Source: Thiohalocapsa sp. PB-PSB1 (GTDB taxonomy: Bacteria > Pseudomonadota > Gammaproteobacteria > Chromatiales > Chromatiaceae). From it: 64,000 nucleotides of DNA. The position numbers and the translations under genes are program-made. Positions within the stretch are counted from its first letter, which is position 1. Each line of letters begins with the position of its first letter. The DNA is taken from the NCBI GenBank assembly GCA_016745215.1, contig CP050890.1, positions 4,712,001-4,776,000 of the forward strand. Reading direction: 5' to 3'. The notes beneath the pieces were generated by a model. It was given only the letters and a program-made list of their open reading frames with translations. It was not told the DNA's origin and did no database searches. Shown piece after piece: positions 26,850 through 36,036 of this stretch.

Positions 26850-27023
26850 GCAGCACCCAACGAATACCTGCACAGCCTCGGTTCTCGGGCGCGCGCGGGA
26901 GTGCATCAAGCCGGTCTGCGATTCCGCGAAGTCTGCCATGACCGCAGCAGTCGCTCCAAGTGTTGGCGGCTCCAATTCGGACTTGTCGCAAACCAACCTG
27001 TGGGTATATGCTGTGCATTCGCG

Positions 27024-27214
27024 TAAGGTGCCCCGCGGTCGGTTCAGGCCAACGGGTGAATCGGGAAGTTCGGTGACGCCTGGAGCTGCATAGCCCAAGG
27101 CCATTCCGGCGCAGTCCCCGCTGCTGTAAGCCTGACGGGATCGCCACTTGCCACTGCGCCGATGCGCGGGAAGGCGGCGAACCCCGGTAGACGGCGAGCC
27201 AGAAGACCGGCCTG
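27024..27214 (+). ncRNA. Cobalamin riboswitch (cbiM operon)
   Basis: The conserved blocks occur in order: GGTGCC at the 5' side, TCGGGAAGTTCGGTGACGCC, ATTCCGGCGCAGTCCCCGCT (the core with its B12-box-like element), CTGTAAGCC, GGGAAGGCGGCGA and AGCCAGAAGACCGGCCTG. This is the adenosylcobalamin-binding aptamer that shuts off B12 genes when the cofactor is abundant. It lies 216 bp upstream of cbiM, on the same strand as nine cobalamin genes. Confidence 0.93.
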
Positions 27215-27388
27215 ATCGCGGAAAATTGGTGTGAGCCCCGGGGTAAGGGCTTCAGCAGATCGGGCCGTCTGGATGGCATTATATGCTCCTCAGAGCCCCC
27301 TCAGCCGCGACCACGCGCATGCCTGTGCGCATCTACGCCATTGTGCGAAGCCTACAGGCCCGCAGTGTCGACTCTTCCCCGCCTGACA

Positions 27389-27420
27389 CCTCGTATCCTT
27401 GGAATTATTGAGAAACGAGG
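27389..27420 (+). promoter_or_regulatory. Possible riboswitch expression platform hairpin over the cbiM ribosome site
   Basis: CCTCGT (27389-27394) can pair with ACGAGG (27415-27420), which contains the ribosome site of the GTG start at 27430. A TTTTT run follows the stem, so it could act either by hiding the ribosome site or as a weak terminator. Confidence 0.45.
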
Positions 27421-27429
27421 TTTTTCGTC

Positions 27430-28059
27430 GTGCATATCGAACCCGGATATTTGACCCTTGCCAAGACCACAGCAGCCAATGTTGCTGCCGTTGGCCTACT
27501 TGCGGCCTATCTCCCTGCTTTGGTCAAGCAGCCGTCTCTGATCCTGCGCACCCTCATCGCCGCCGGCTTCTTTTCGTTGTTCATGCAGATCTTTCATCTG
27601 CCGGTGGGGCCATCCGAACTGCATTTTGTCGGCGCAATGCCAATCTATCTGATCCTGGGTTTCGTACCCACATTGCTCGGCTTCGGCGTCGGTCTGCTGT
27701 TCCAGGGGCTGGTGTTCGATCCCGGCGATCTGGTGCATCTGGGCGTGAACACCCTGTCCCTGACGATCCCATTAATCCTAGTGCATTATACCCTCGGGCA
27801 GCGCATCGCTCGCATCGATGTGCCGACCATCCTGAAGCTGGATGCAACCTATTACGGCGGCGTCACGATGATGGTCGGTTTCTGGCTGCTGCTGAGTCAG
27901 GATGCAACGCCGATTGCCGACTGGGGGCTGTTCGCCGCCTCATACCTTGCCATCGTGGCCCTGGAGCCGGTGGTGACATTCCTGCTGGTCAAGGTCGTTC
28001 AACCCTATGCCGAACGCCCCGGATTCCGGCTTTGCGTCGATTTGCCCGCGCGCGCCTGA
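27430..28059 (+). CDS. cbiM: Cobalt-transport CbiM-like membrane protein
   Basis: 209 residues from a GTG start, beginning MHIEPGYLTL. In CbiM the N-terminal Met-His pair helps bind Co2+ after insertion in the membrane. About six membrane helices follow; the protein ends in a short basic tail with no CbiN fusion. No cbiN, cbiQ or cbiO is in the window, so the ATPase and transmembrane partners must be elsewhere or the protein works alone. It is the first gene after the riboswitch and overlaps cbiF by 1 bp (TGATG). Substrate Co2+ is inferred from operon context. Confidence 0.85.
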   Translation: MHIEPGYLTLAKTTAANVAAVGLLAAYLPALVKQPSLILRTLIAAGFFSLFMQIFHLPVGPSELHFVGAMPIYLILGFVPTLLGFGVGLLFQGLVFDPGDLVHLGVNTLSLTIPLILVHYTLGQRIARIDVPTILKLDATYYGGVTMMVGFWLLLSQDATPIADWGLFAASYLAIVALEPVVTFLLVKVVQPYAERPGFRLCVDLPARA

Positions 28060-28868
28060 TGACTGCCGACGGCACCTTGGGCCGGGTCTGGTTCGTCGGC
28101 GCCGGCCCCGGCGACCCCGACCTGATTACGGTCAAGGGACGGGGCTTGATCGAACGCGCCGATGCGATCCTCTATGCCGGATCTTTGGTCGATCTGGCGG
28201 CAACCCGTTACGCGCCGGCTGGCTGTCGTTTGCAGGACTCCAAGGGCATGAGCTTGCGGCAAATCGCGGACTGGCTGATGGATGCCGCGGCACGATACAC
28301 CACGGTGGTGCGGCTGCAAACCGGCGATCCATGCCTGTATGGCGCCCTGACCGAAATGACCCGCCCACTGGATGCCGCTGCAATCGACTGGCAGGTGGTG
28401 CCCGGCGTGACATCTGCAATGGCTTCTGCCGCGGCGGCGGGGGAAACCCTGACTTTGCCCGAGGTCACGCAAACGGTGATCCTGACCCGCATGGCCGGGC
28501 GTACGCCGGTGCCGGCAACCGAGCAGCTCGATGTCCTGGCGGCACATCGCACGACGCTCTGCATCTATCTCTCGGCGACCCTGTTGCCGGAGGTGGAACA
28601 AGCCCTGCGCACGGCCGGCTGGCCGTCGGATGCGCCGATCTTGGTGGTGCAGAAGGCGAGCTGGCCCGACGCCGAGCGCATCGTCCGCGCGCGGCTGGGC
28701 GACATGGTACCGCGCTGTCAGGAAGCGGGCATCGGCGCCCAGGCCATGATTATCGCCAGCCCGGCATTGGGCGCCCGTCACTGGCCCCGGGTAACGCCAT
28801 CGAAACTCTACGACCCGGCCTTCGGCCATCGCTTTCGCCGGGCCGACAGATCGGAGACCGACGAATGA
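28059..28868 (+). CDS. cbiF: (Cobalt-)precorrin-4 C11-methyltransferase
   Basis: 269 residues, tetrapyrrole-methylase fold. The SAM-loop motif is VWFVGAGPGDPDLITVKG, followed by DAILYAGSLV, RLQTGDPCLYGAL and VVPGVTSAMASAAAAGETL, characteristic of CobM/CbiF. It adds the C-11 methyl group with SAM during corrin-ring contraction. With cbiD, cbiG and cbiX in the same operon the oxygen-independent (cobalt-early) pathway applies. It overlaps cbiM by 1 bp and cbiX by 4 bp. Confidence 0.93.
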   Translation: MTADGTLGRVWFVGAGPGDPDLITVKGRGLIERADAILYAGSLVDLAATRYAPAGCRLQDSKGMSLRQIADWLMDAAARYTTVVRLQTGDPCLYGALTEMTRPLDAAAIDWQVVPGVTSAMASAAAAGETLTLPEVTQTVILTRMAGRTPVPATEQLDVLAAHRTTLCIYLSATLLPEVEQALRTAGWPSDAPILVVQKASWPDAERIVRARLGDMVPRCQEAGIGAQAMIIASPALGARHWPRVTPSKLYDPAFGHRFRRADRSETDE

Positions 28869-29719
28869 ACGATACAACCCTGTTGCTGGTCGGACATGGT
28901 TCCCGCTATCAGGGCGGCAACACCGAATCGCTGGAATTCGCGCAGCAGTGGCGCGCCCGGCATCCCGACTGGCGCATCGAGACCTGTTTCATCGAACACG
29001 ACGAGGTACTGCTTGACACCGGACTCGATCGGGCCGCGGCAGATGCCCGCCATGTGCTGGTATTGCCTTTCATTCTGAATGCGGCTGGACATGTGAAAAT
29101 GGAAATTCCCGCGGCCATTGCCGAGGCGCGGGCGCGCCACCCTCGGGTGAGCTTTGCCTATGGCCGTCATCTCGGCATGGGGCGCGAGGTGCTTGGCGTG
29201 CTCCAACAACGCCTCGATGGCCTGATGCGCCAACTGGACATGCCGGACCCGCGCACCACCGGCGTGGTACTGCTCGGGCGCGGCTCGTCGGATGCGGGCG
29301 CCAACGGCGAGTTGGCGAAAATGGCGCGCTGGGTGTTCGAGGACAACCAGCACGATCTGGTCGATCTGGCCTTCACCGGGATCGCCTGGCCGCGGCTGGA
29401 AACCGTCGTCCAGCGCCAAGCGCGTCTGGGCATGACCCAGATCCTGATGCTACCGGTCTATCTTTTCTCCGGTCGGCTGACCGAGCGCATCCAGGCCCAG
29501 GTCGAGCGACTGCGCCGCCAGTATCCCGAGATCGCCTTCGCGCTGGGACAACGTTTCGGCTTCGACCAGGGCATTTTCGACCTGCTCGACCAACGGGTGC
29601 GCGACGCCGCCGAGTCGGCGGCGGGTCTGCTGGAATGCGACGGCTGCAAATACCGCGAGGCAGCCCAGGCCGAGCACCTGCACGACCATTCGCATACCCA
29701 TCCGAACGCGGCGCATTGA
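28865..29719 (+). CDS. cbiX: Sirohydrochlorin cobaltochelatase, two-domain CbiX
   Basis: 284 residues: two CbiX-type chelatase repeats. The first keeps the active-site histidines, His11 in VGHGSR and His76 in FILNAAGHVKMEIP. In the second the equivalent positions are Arg in LLGRGSSD and Ser/Gly in LPVYLFSGRLTERI, so only the N-terminal half should be catalytic. A His-rich tail, HLHDHSHTHPNAAH, ends the protein and probably holds Co2+. It inserts cobalt into sirohydrochlorin, the entry step of the anaerobic pathway. It overlaps cbiF by 4 bp. Confidence 0.92.
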   Translation: MNDTTLLLVGHGSRYQGGNTESLEFAQQWRARHPDWRIETCFIEHDEVLLDTGLDRAAADARHVLVLPFILNAAGHVKMEIPAAIAEARARHPRVSFAYGRHLGMGREVLGVLQQRLDGLMRQLDMPDPRTTGVVLLGRGSSDAGANGELAKMARWVFEDNQHDLVDLAFTGIAWPRLETVVQRQARLGMTQILMLPVYLFSGRLTERIQAQVERLRRQYPEIAFALGQRFGFDQGIFDLLDQRVRDAAESAAGLLECDGCKYREAAQAEHLHDHSHTHPNAAH

Positions 29720-29751
29720 CCTGCTGCCAACACAATCACCAGGAGACGACC

Positions 29752-30486
29752 ATCGACAGCAACAGCCCCCCCTCTGGCGCCCCCGTTGCCGGCGCCGATC
29801 TGGTCAGCGAGCAGCAGACCGCGGCCGGGCGCAGCATCGAGCACACCTCCTTCGACATCATCGATGCCGAGATCGGTAGCCATGCCTACAGCACGGAACA
29901 ATGGCCCATTGTGCGACGGATGATCCATGCCAGCGCCGATTTCGAACTCAACGGGCTCACCGAGTTTCACCCCAGTGCGGTATCGGCAGGATTGGCCGCG
30001 CTGGCCGAGACCGCCGAGCATCGTGGGTCCAGACCTTTGATCGCGGACGTGGGAATGATACTGGCCGGCCTGTCATCACCACGGCTGCACTGCTTCGGAT
30101 TGCACCCGCATCAGTTCATCGCCGATGCCGACGTCATCGCCGAGGCGCAGGCACAGGGCAGCACGCGCGCCGTGCTGGCCATGCGCAAAGCGCGCTCCCT
30201 GGGCTTGCTCGATGACGCCCTGGTCGGCATCGGCAACGCGCCGACCGCATTGATCGAGCTGGTCCGTTTGATCGAGCAGGAGCAGGTGCGCCCGGCGTTG
30301 GTGATCGGCATGCCGGTGGGATTTGTCGCGGCAGCGGAATCCAAAGCCCTGCTCGCCGACCTGGATGTCGTGCCCTGGATCATCGTTCGCGGCCGCAAAG
30401 GCGGCTCGCCCCTGGTGGTCGCGGCCATCCATGCGCTGCTGGCGCTCGCCGATGCAGAACGCCCGCAGATCGGCCAGCCGCTCTAG
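29752..30486 (+). CDS. cbiC: (Cobalt-)precorrin-8X methylmutase, start codon unusual
   Basis: 244 residues of the CobH/CbiC fold, with IEHTSFDIIDAEI, VRRMIHASADFE, catalytic-region His in RMIHAS, the IADVGMILAGL loop and the GNAPTALIELVRLIEQ ending. It moves the C-11 methyl to C-12 to give (cobalt-)cobyrinate. No ATG precedes the fold. A good AGGAG site (29741-29745) points to ATC 29752 as the start, which I used. The only conventional alternative is TTG 29716, which overlaps the cbiX stop and lacks a ribosome site. The gap to cbiD is 7 bp. Confidence 0.88.
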   Translation: MDSNSPPSGAPVAGADLVSEQQTAAGRSIEHTSFDIIDAEIGSHAYSTEQWPIVRRMIHASADFELNGLTEFHPSAVSAGLAALAETAEHRGSRPLIADVGMILAGLSSPRLHCFGLHPHQFIADADVIAEAQAQGSTRAVLAMRKARSLGLLDDALVGIGNAPTALIELVRLIEQEQVRPALVIGMPVGFVAAAESKALLADLDVVPWIIVRGRKGGSPLVVAAIHALLALADAERPQIGQPL

Positions 30487-30493
30487 GCTTGTC

Positions 30494-31645
30494 ATGGTTC
30501 CGGGCCACGCCACTCGTGCTCCGATCCGCAAGGGCGATGGACGCCGCCAGCGCGGTCATCGCAGCGGTTTTACCACCGGCGCCAACGCCGCGGCGGCCGC
30601 CACCGCGGCAACCATCGGGCTGGTCCAGGGCTCCGTACCCTCATCGGTGGACTGCCTACTGCCGAATGGCCAGCGCGCGCTATTCGCCATCACCGAGGGT
30701 CGGGTGCAGGACCGCCATGCCCATGCCGTGTGCATCAAGGATGCCGGTGATGATCCGGATGCCACGCATGGCGCACATCTCACCGTGGATCTCCGCCGCA
30801 TCCTCGGCGCCGGCGATCGGGTCACCATCGATGGCGGCCCAGGTGTCGGCCATGTGACCCGATCCGGAATTGGACTGCCGGTGGGCGTGGCGGCCATCAA
30901 TCCGGTGCCCCTGCGCAACATCGAGGAAAACGTGCGCGCGGTAGGGGCACCGATTCTTGCCGCGGGGGACGGGCTGGCGGTGACCATCTCGGTGCCCGGC
31001 GGCGAGCAGATGGCGGAAAAGACCCTGAACGCCCGTCTGGGAATCCTGGGCGGCATCTCCATCCTCGGCACCACCGGCATCGTGCGCCCCTATTCCACCG
31101 CCGCCTTTCGCGCCAGCCTGATCCAGGCGGTACGGGTGGCGGCACATCAGGGCCAAAGCAGCATCGTCTTCAGCACCGGCGGGCGCTCCGAACAGGCCGC
31201 ACAGGGCGTGTTCAGCGATCTCCCCGAAGTCTGTTTCGTGCAGATGGGCGACTTTGTCAAAGCCGCTTTCCGCGCCGCGCTGACCTGTCGGATGCGCCAT
31301 CTGATCGTCGGTGCCATGGTGGGCAAGCTCACCAAGATGGCCCAAGGCCTGGCGGTAACCCACGCTTGGCGCGCCGACCTGGATCGCGGATTAATCGCCG
31401 ATGCCGCCGCCGCCGCGGGAGCGCCTCCGGACCTGCTGGAATCCATTCGCGCCGCCCCCACCGCACGCTTTGCCGCCGAGCGGCTGCGCGCCATCGGGCT
31501 GGAGGTCGCGTTGCATCGGGAATTGGCGCAACGCGCCATGCTCAGCCTGCGCCAGCGCTACCCCGGATGCTATCGGCTAACGATCCTGGCCTGCGATTTC
31601 GACGGTCAGCCCATCGTCACCGTCGACGAGCTCGCCCATGACTGA
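30494..31645 (+). CDS. cbiD: Cobalt-precorrin-5B C1-methyltransferase
   Basis: 383 residues of the CbiD family: RSGFTTGANAAAAATAA near the N-terminus, GIGLPVGVAAINPVPL, GILGGISILGTTGIVRPYS in the middle, and VGAMVGKLTKMAQG. CbiD uses SAM to methylate C-1 in the oxygen-independent pathway. Together with cbiG and cbiX it shows that the cobalt-early route is used. It overlaps cbiET by 8 bp. Confidence 0.93.
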   Translation: MVPGHATRAPIRKGDGRRQRGHRSGFTTGANAAAAATAATIGLVQGSVPSSVDCLLPNGQRALFAITEGRVQDRHAHAVCIKDAGDDPDATHGAHLTVDLRRILGAGDRVTIDGGPGVGHVTRSGIGLPVGVAAINPVPLRNIEENVRAVGAPILAAGDGLAVTISVPGGEQMAEKTLNARLGILGGISILGTTGIVRPYSTAAFRASLIQAVRVAAHQGQSSIVFSTGGRSEQAAQGVFSDLPEVCFVQMGDFVKAAFRAALTCRMRHLIVGAMVGKLTKMAQGLAVTHAWRADLDRGLIADAAAAAGAPPDLLESIRAAPTARFAAERLRAIGLEVALHRELAQRAMLSLRQRYPGCYRLTILACDFDGQPIVTVDELAHD

Positions 31646-33011
31646 AGCGCCCATCCAGCCGGCTGCCCACGGCAGCGGGTCCTGTACCCTGATCGGCATC
31701 CTCGACGATGGCTGGGCCGGACTCGGCGACGTCGCGCGCGCTCGGCTGGCGAGCGCCGACCTGATCATCGGCGCGCGCCGTACTCTGGACCTGGTCAGCG
31801 GCCAGTCAAGTCCAACCACGCGGCTGCTGCCCATGGATGGCGCCCTGTCAGAGGTCGCGGGCTGGGTACAGCAGGCCTGCGCCGACGGTCGCCAGGTGGT
31901 GGTGCTCGCCACCGGCGACCCCCTCTGCCACGGGATCGGCTCCAGCTTGGCGGCGGCGCTGGCCGCTGCCGGCATGCCATCGAAAAGCGCGGATCGCAGG
32001 GCAGCGACGCCGTTGGAGCTGCTGCCGGCGCCATCCACGGTGCAGCTGGCCTTCGCCCGGCTGAAGCGGCCCTGGCAGCAAGCGCATATCGCCTCCTGCC
32101 ATGGCAACGACCGCGGCGATTGGCAGCCTGGCGCCACGCCGGAGCATGCGTTGTATGCGGTCTTGCGGGCGGTGGCGCGACATCCGCTGGTGGCCGTGCT
32201 GACCAGCGCCGAGAATGGGCCGGACCGCATCGCCCGCGCGCTGTTGACCGTCGGCCATGCTGACGACCTGCGCCTGTCGGTGGCCTGTCGCTTGGCCCGA
32301 GAGGACGAGACCATCGCAGCGGATCTGCGCTTGATCGATGCAGCCACCCGGTCCTTTCCAGACCCCAATGTGGTCATTATCGAGCAGACCGCGCTGTTCC
32401 GGGAGCAGCCCCTGTTTGGTCTGGCGGACACCCACTTCGTGCAACAGCAGCAGGGTGAACATGCCGGCCTGATCACCAAGCGCGAGCCGCGGGCGGTCGC
32501 GTTGGCCAGCCTTGGCCTGCATGCGCACAGCATCGTCTGGGATATCGGCGCCGGCTCCGGCTCGGTGGGCCTGGAGGCCAGCCGTATCGCCCACCAGGGA
32601 CATGTTTGGGCCATGGAAAAATCGCCGACGCGAGCCGCGCATGCGCGTACCAACGCCCGCCGCCTGCGCGCCAGCAACTACAGCCTGTTCGAGGGCAAGG
32701 CACCGGATGGGCTCGACACCTGGCCCGACCCGGATGCGGTCTTCATCGGCGGCTCCGGCGGCGAGCTGGCCAGTCTCATCGAGCTGATTCGTGTGCGGCT
32801 GCGCCCGGACGGACGGCTGGCGATCAACCTGATTGCGTTGGAGAACCTGGCCATCGCGACCGCCGCCCTGGATCAAGCCGGGCTGGTCTGGGAGCTGATA
32901 CAGCTCGGGGTGTTCCGCAGTCAGCCGATACTCCATCTGCATCGGCTCGCGGCGCTGAATCCGGTCTGGATATTGATCGCCAGCCTGCCCGAGACGGGCT
33001 CCAGCCGCTGA
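31638..33011 (+). CDS. cbiET: Fused CbiE-CbiT: precorrin-6B C5,15-methyltransferase (decarboxylating)
   Basis: 457 residues. Residues ~15-235 are the CbiE tetrapyrrole-methylase (LIGILDDGWAGL, VVVLATGDPLCHGIG, ALTSAENGP-like VLTSAENGPDRIA), and ~265-440 the CbiT Rossmann methyltransferase (AGLITKREPRAVALASLGL, VWDIGAGSGSVGLEA, AVFIGGSGGEL). The fusion equals CobL of the aerobic pathway. It methylates C-5 and C-15 and decarboxylates the C-12 acetate. It overlaps cbiD by 8 bp. Confidence 0.93.
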   Translation: MTEAPIQPAAHGSGSCTLIGILDDGWAGLGDVARARLASADLIIGARRTLDLVSGQSSPTTRLLPMDGALSEVAGWVQQACADGRQVVVLATGDPLCHGIGSSLAAALAAAGMPSKSADRRAATPLELLPAPSTVQLAFARLKRPWQQAHIASCHGNDRGDWQPGATPEHALYAVLRAVARHPLVAVLTSAENGPDRIARALLTVGHADDLRLSVACRLAREDETIAADLRLIDAATRSFPDPNVVIIEQTALFREQPLFGLADTHFVQQQQGEHAGLITKREPRAVALASLGLHAHSIVWDIGAGSGSVGLEASRIAHQGHVWAMEKSPTRAAHARTNARRLRASNYSLFEGKAPDGLDTWPDPDAVFIGGSGGELASLIELIRVRLRPDGRLAINLIALENLAIATAALDQAGLVWELIQLGVFRSQPILHLHRLAALNPVWILIASLPETGSSR

Positions 33012-33050
33012 TAGCGTCCCTCTCTTTTCGCAAACCCGAGGCATCATTTC

Positions 33051-33860
33051 ATGCAGGACAAAGGTATCGTTGGTCGCCTGACAGGCGTTTCGCTGGGTCC
33101 TGGCGACCCCGAGCTGATCACCCGCCGCGGCTGGGCGGCCCTCCAGTCGGACGCCCATTGGCTCTACCCGGTTAAGGGACAGGGCGCCGATTCCTATGCC
33201 CTGGAGATCCTGCGCCGATCCGGGCTGTTGCTGCCGGCAGACGCCGAGCCACTGCACTTTCCGATGACCAGCGACCCCGAGACCCTGGCCCTGGCATGGA
33301 CCCAGGCCGCCCTGCGTTGCATCGAACTATTGCGCCAGGGGAGAGATTTGCTGTTCCTGGTGGAGGGCGACGCCTCGACCTATTCGACCTTCGGCCATCT
33401 GGCGCGGACGGTGCGCGAACTGCTCCCAGAGGTCGTTGTGGAGGTGATCCCGGGGGTGCCGTCGTTCAACGCCGCGGCCGCCTGCATCGCCCAGCCGCTG
33501 GTGGAAGAAGGCCATACCCTGGCCATCGTTCCGGCCGCCTATGGCGTGGCCGTCATCGACCGACTGCTGGATGACTTCGACACCCTGGTCCTGCTGAAAA
33601 TCAAGCCATTGCTGGATCCGCTGCTGGACCTGCTGGAACGACGCGGTTTACTGCCCCACGCCCGTTTTTTCGAAAAGGTCGGCAACCCTGACCAGCGCCT
33701 GGTGCAGGATGTGCAAAGCCTGCGCGGACAGCGGGTTGCCTATCTGTCATTATTGCTGGTGCGCAACCCCGATCGGGTTCGCCAACCGCTGCATGCTGGT
33801 TGTAACCCGGTGAAGACCGGTTCGCCAGCCACGCTGCCGGCGGCGGATGCGCAGACATGA
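33051..33860 (+). CDS. cbiL: (Cobalt-)precorrin-2 C20-methyltransferase
   Basis: 269 residues, tetrapyrrole-methylase fold: LTGVSLGPGDPELITRRGW, LYPVKGQGADSYAL, FLVEGDASTYSTFGHL and EVIPGVPSFNAAAACI, typical of CobI/CbiL. It adds the C-20 methyl group, the first committed methylation. It starts 39 bp after cbiET and ends 33 bp before cbiG. Confidence 0.92.
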   Translation: MQDKGIVGRLTGVSLGPGDPELITRRGWAALQSDAHWLYPVKGQGADSYALEILRRSGLLLPADAEPLHFPMTSDPETLALAWTQAALRCIELLRQGRDLLFLVEGDASTYSTFGHLARTVRELLPEVVVEVIPGVPSFNAAAACIAQPLVEEGHTLAIVPAAYGVAVIDRLLDDFDTLVLLKIKPLLDPLLDLLERRGLLPHARFFEKVGNPDQRLVQDVQSLRGQRVAYLSLLLVRNPDRVRQPLHAGCNPVKTGSPATLPAADAQT

Positions 33861-33893
33861 GGGTCGCACCAGGCCCATCGGAAATTCGTTCAC

Positions 33894-35099
33894 ATGACTG
33901 ATTCCAACATCGGCAACGACCCCAAGCACCAGCGCATTGCATTGCTTGCGATCACCCGCGCCGGCATCCTGCTGGCGGCGCGTCTGACCGCCGCGTTGCC
34001 GGGTTCACGGCTGTTTGCACCGCAAGCCTTCCGCGAGCTGCTCCAACAGCAGGCAGCGGACGCGGCATACTGCTATCCAGGCCCGACGCGGGCGCAGATG
34101 GCCGGCCTGTTTGCCGACTTCGACGGCCTGATCGCGGTCTGCTCCTTGGGCATCCTGGTGCGCCTGATCGCCCCGCACCTGCAGAGCAAGTACCGCGACC
34201 CGGCGGTGGTGGTGTTGGACGAGGCGGGGCGCTTTGCAATCCCGGTGCTGTCCGGCCATCTGGGCGGGGCCAATGCCTTGGCCGCAGAGCTGGCGCGCAT
34301 CTTGGGAGCGACCCCAGTGCTGACCACCGCATCCGATGTGCGCCAAACACTGGCGGTGGATCTGCTCGGTCGCGAACTCGGCTGGAGCCTCGACGCCAGC
34401 CCCACAGCCTTATTGCGGGCCAGTGCCGCCATGGTCAACCAAGCGCCGGTGGCCTTGGTACAGGAATCGGGCAGCGCTGATTGGTGGCGAAACCATGCCA
34501 ACGGACGCAACGGCCCGCTGCCGGAAAACCTGCATTGCTTCGAAACAGCCAACACCCTGGATCCGGGCCGCTTTCAGGCATTGCTCTGGATCAGCCAGCG
34601 ACCGCCACCCAGGACCCTCGCCGCGCATTTTGTCGACACCCTGGTGCATTACCGCCCGCAGCTCGGCAGCGCCGCGAACAGGGGCGGAAAAGCCAGGTCG
34701 AAGCGTCTCGCCCTGGGCCTGGGCTGCGACCGGGGCACTCCAGTGGATACCCTGGACCGGGTGGTCGCGGAAGCCCTGCAGGCAGTCGCCGCCGAGCACA
34801 CCCAGGTGCAAGCAGTGGCAAGCATCGATCTGAAGGCGGACGAAGCCGGACTGGCGGAACTGGCGGCAAGGCACGGCTGGAAGATCCGCTTCTACAGCGC
34901 CGCCGAACTGGATCGGATCGAAGTGCCCAATCCATCCGACAAAGTCCGTCAATACACCGGCACCGCGTCCGTCAGCGAGGCGGCCGCATTGCTGGCGTCG
35001 GGTCGCGACGACGGCTGTTTGCTGATCGAAAAACACAAACTACGGGATGCTGGCGGCAAGCATGCCACGGTCTCCATTGCGAGGATGATTGATGACTGA
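33894..35099 (+). CDS. cbiG: Cobalt-precorrin-5A hydrolase
   Basis: 401 residues. The N-terminal and middle domains contain CSLGILVRLIAPHLQSKYRD, AVVVLDEAGRFAIPVLSGHL and GGANALAAELARILGATPVL. The C-terminal CobE-like domain begins LALGLGCDRGTPVDTL and includes SIDLKADEAGLAELA and TGTASVSEAAAL. CbiG opens the delta-lactone and releases acetaldehyde, the ring-contraction step that defines the anaerobic route. It overlaps cbiH by 8 bp. Confidence 0.93.
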   Translation: MTDSNIGNDPKHQRIALLAITRAGILLAARLTAALPGSRLFAPQAFRELLQQQAADAAYCYPGPTRAQMAGLFADFDGLIAVCSLGILVRLIAPHLQSKYRDPAVVVLDEAGRFAIPVLSGHLGGANALAAELARILGATPVLTTASDVRQTLAVDLLGRELGWSLDASPTALLRASAAMVNQAPVALVQESGSADWWRNHANGRNGPLPENLHCFETANTLDPGRFQALLWISQRPPPRTLAAHFVDTLVHYRPQLGSAANRGGKARSKRLALGLGCDRGTPVDTLDRVVAEALQAVAAEHTQVQAVASIDLKADEAGLAELAARHGWKIRFYSAAELDRIEVPNPSDKVRQYTGTASVSEAAALLASGRDDGCLLIEKHKLRDAGGKHATVSIARMIDD

Positions 35100-36036
35100 A
35101 CCGGTTGCGCAAGGCAAATTGCTGCTCGTGGGGCTCGGCCCCGGCGGCGTCGAGCACATGAGCGTCCGCGCGCGCAGCGCAATCGACGAGGCTGACACCA
35201 TCATCGGCCACGCCACCTACCTGCGCCTGGTGGCGGACCTGATCGCGGACAAGCAGCAGGTCAAAAGCGCGATGACCGAAGAGCTGGAGCGCGTGACCCT
35301 GGCGGTGGAACTGGCCCAGGCCGGTCGGACCGTGGCCCTGGTCTCCTCTGGAGACAGCGGTGTCTACGGCATGGCTGGGCTGACTTTCGAGATCTTATTC
35401 CAGACTGGCTGGACCCCGAACAGCGGCATCGCGGTGGAAACCATCCCGGGCGCAACCGCCCTGACCAGCTGTGCCGCACTGGTGGGAGCACCGCTGAGCC
35501 ACGATTTTTGCGCCATCTCCCTCTCCGATCTGCTCACGCCCTGGCCGGTGATCGCGCGCCGGCTGCATGCTGCCGCCGCGGCGGACTTCGTCATCGCCCT
35601 CTACAACCCCAAGAGCGGACGCCGGGCGCATCAAATTCTGGAGGCGCAACGTCTGTTGCTCGCCCAGCGTCGGCCGGACACCCCGGTGGCCCTGGTGCAT
35701 TCAGCCTATCGTCCAGGCCAGCGCACGGAACTCTGCACCTTGGAGCTATTGCACCAGCACGAGATCGGCATGTCGACCCTGGTGCTGATCGGCAACAGCC
35801 AGACGCTGGTGCAGCATGGCCTGATGCTGACTCCGCGCGGCTATGCCAACAAATACGACCTGGATCAGGGCACGACGATCGACGGCGAACAGGGCGGAAA
35901 GCCCCTGTCCAGCGGGCTCGACGGCTGGATGCAACAGATACGGACCAGCGACGCGAGCGCCGCGGAACTGGCACGCCGCTACGCACTGCCGGAAGACTAC
36001 ATTGCCGACGTACTGGCAAGGCTGGCGCTCGACTAG
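35092..36036 (+). CDS. cbiH: (Cobalt-)precorrin-3B C17-methyltransferase
   Basis: 314 residues. The tetrapyrrole-methylase core reads KLLLVGLGPGGVEHMSVRAR, IIGHATYLRLVADL, VSSGDSGVYGMAGL, PGATALTSCAALVGAPLSHD and LYNPKSGRRAHQ. It methylates C-17 with ring contraction. About 65 extra C-terminal residues (from LDQGTTIDGEQ) exceed the usual CobJ length and are acidic/polar. ATG 35092 is used; TTG 35089 immediately before is also in frame. It is the last gene of the operon. Confidence 0.92.
   Translation: MTEPVAQGKLLLVGLGPGGVEHMSVRARSAIDEADTIIGHATYLRLVADLIADKQQVKSAMTEELERVTLAVELAQAGRTVALVSSGDSGVYGMAGLTFEILFQTGWTPNSGIAVETIPGATALTSCAALVGAPLSHDFCAISLSDLLTPWPVIARRLHAAAAADFVIALYNPKSGRRAHQILEAQRLLLAQRRPDTPVALVHSAYRPGQRTELCTLELLHQHEIGMSTLVLIGNSQTLVQHGLMLTPRGYANKYDLDQGTTIDGEQGGKPLSSGLDGWMQQIRTSDASAAELARRYALPEDYIADVLARLALD

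Noticed and set aside
31848..33257. 469-codon minus-strand frame across cbiET
   Set aside because: It is antisense to a well-supported fused methyltransferase and has the Gln/Arg/Gly-rich composition of a shadow.
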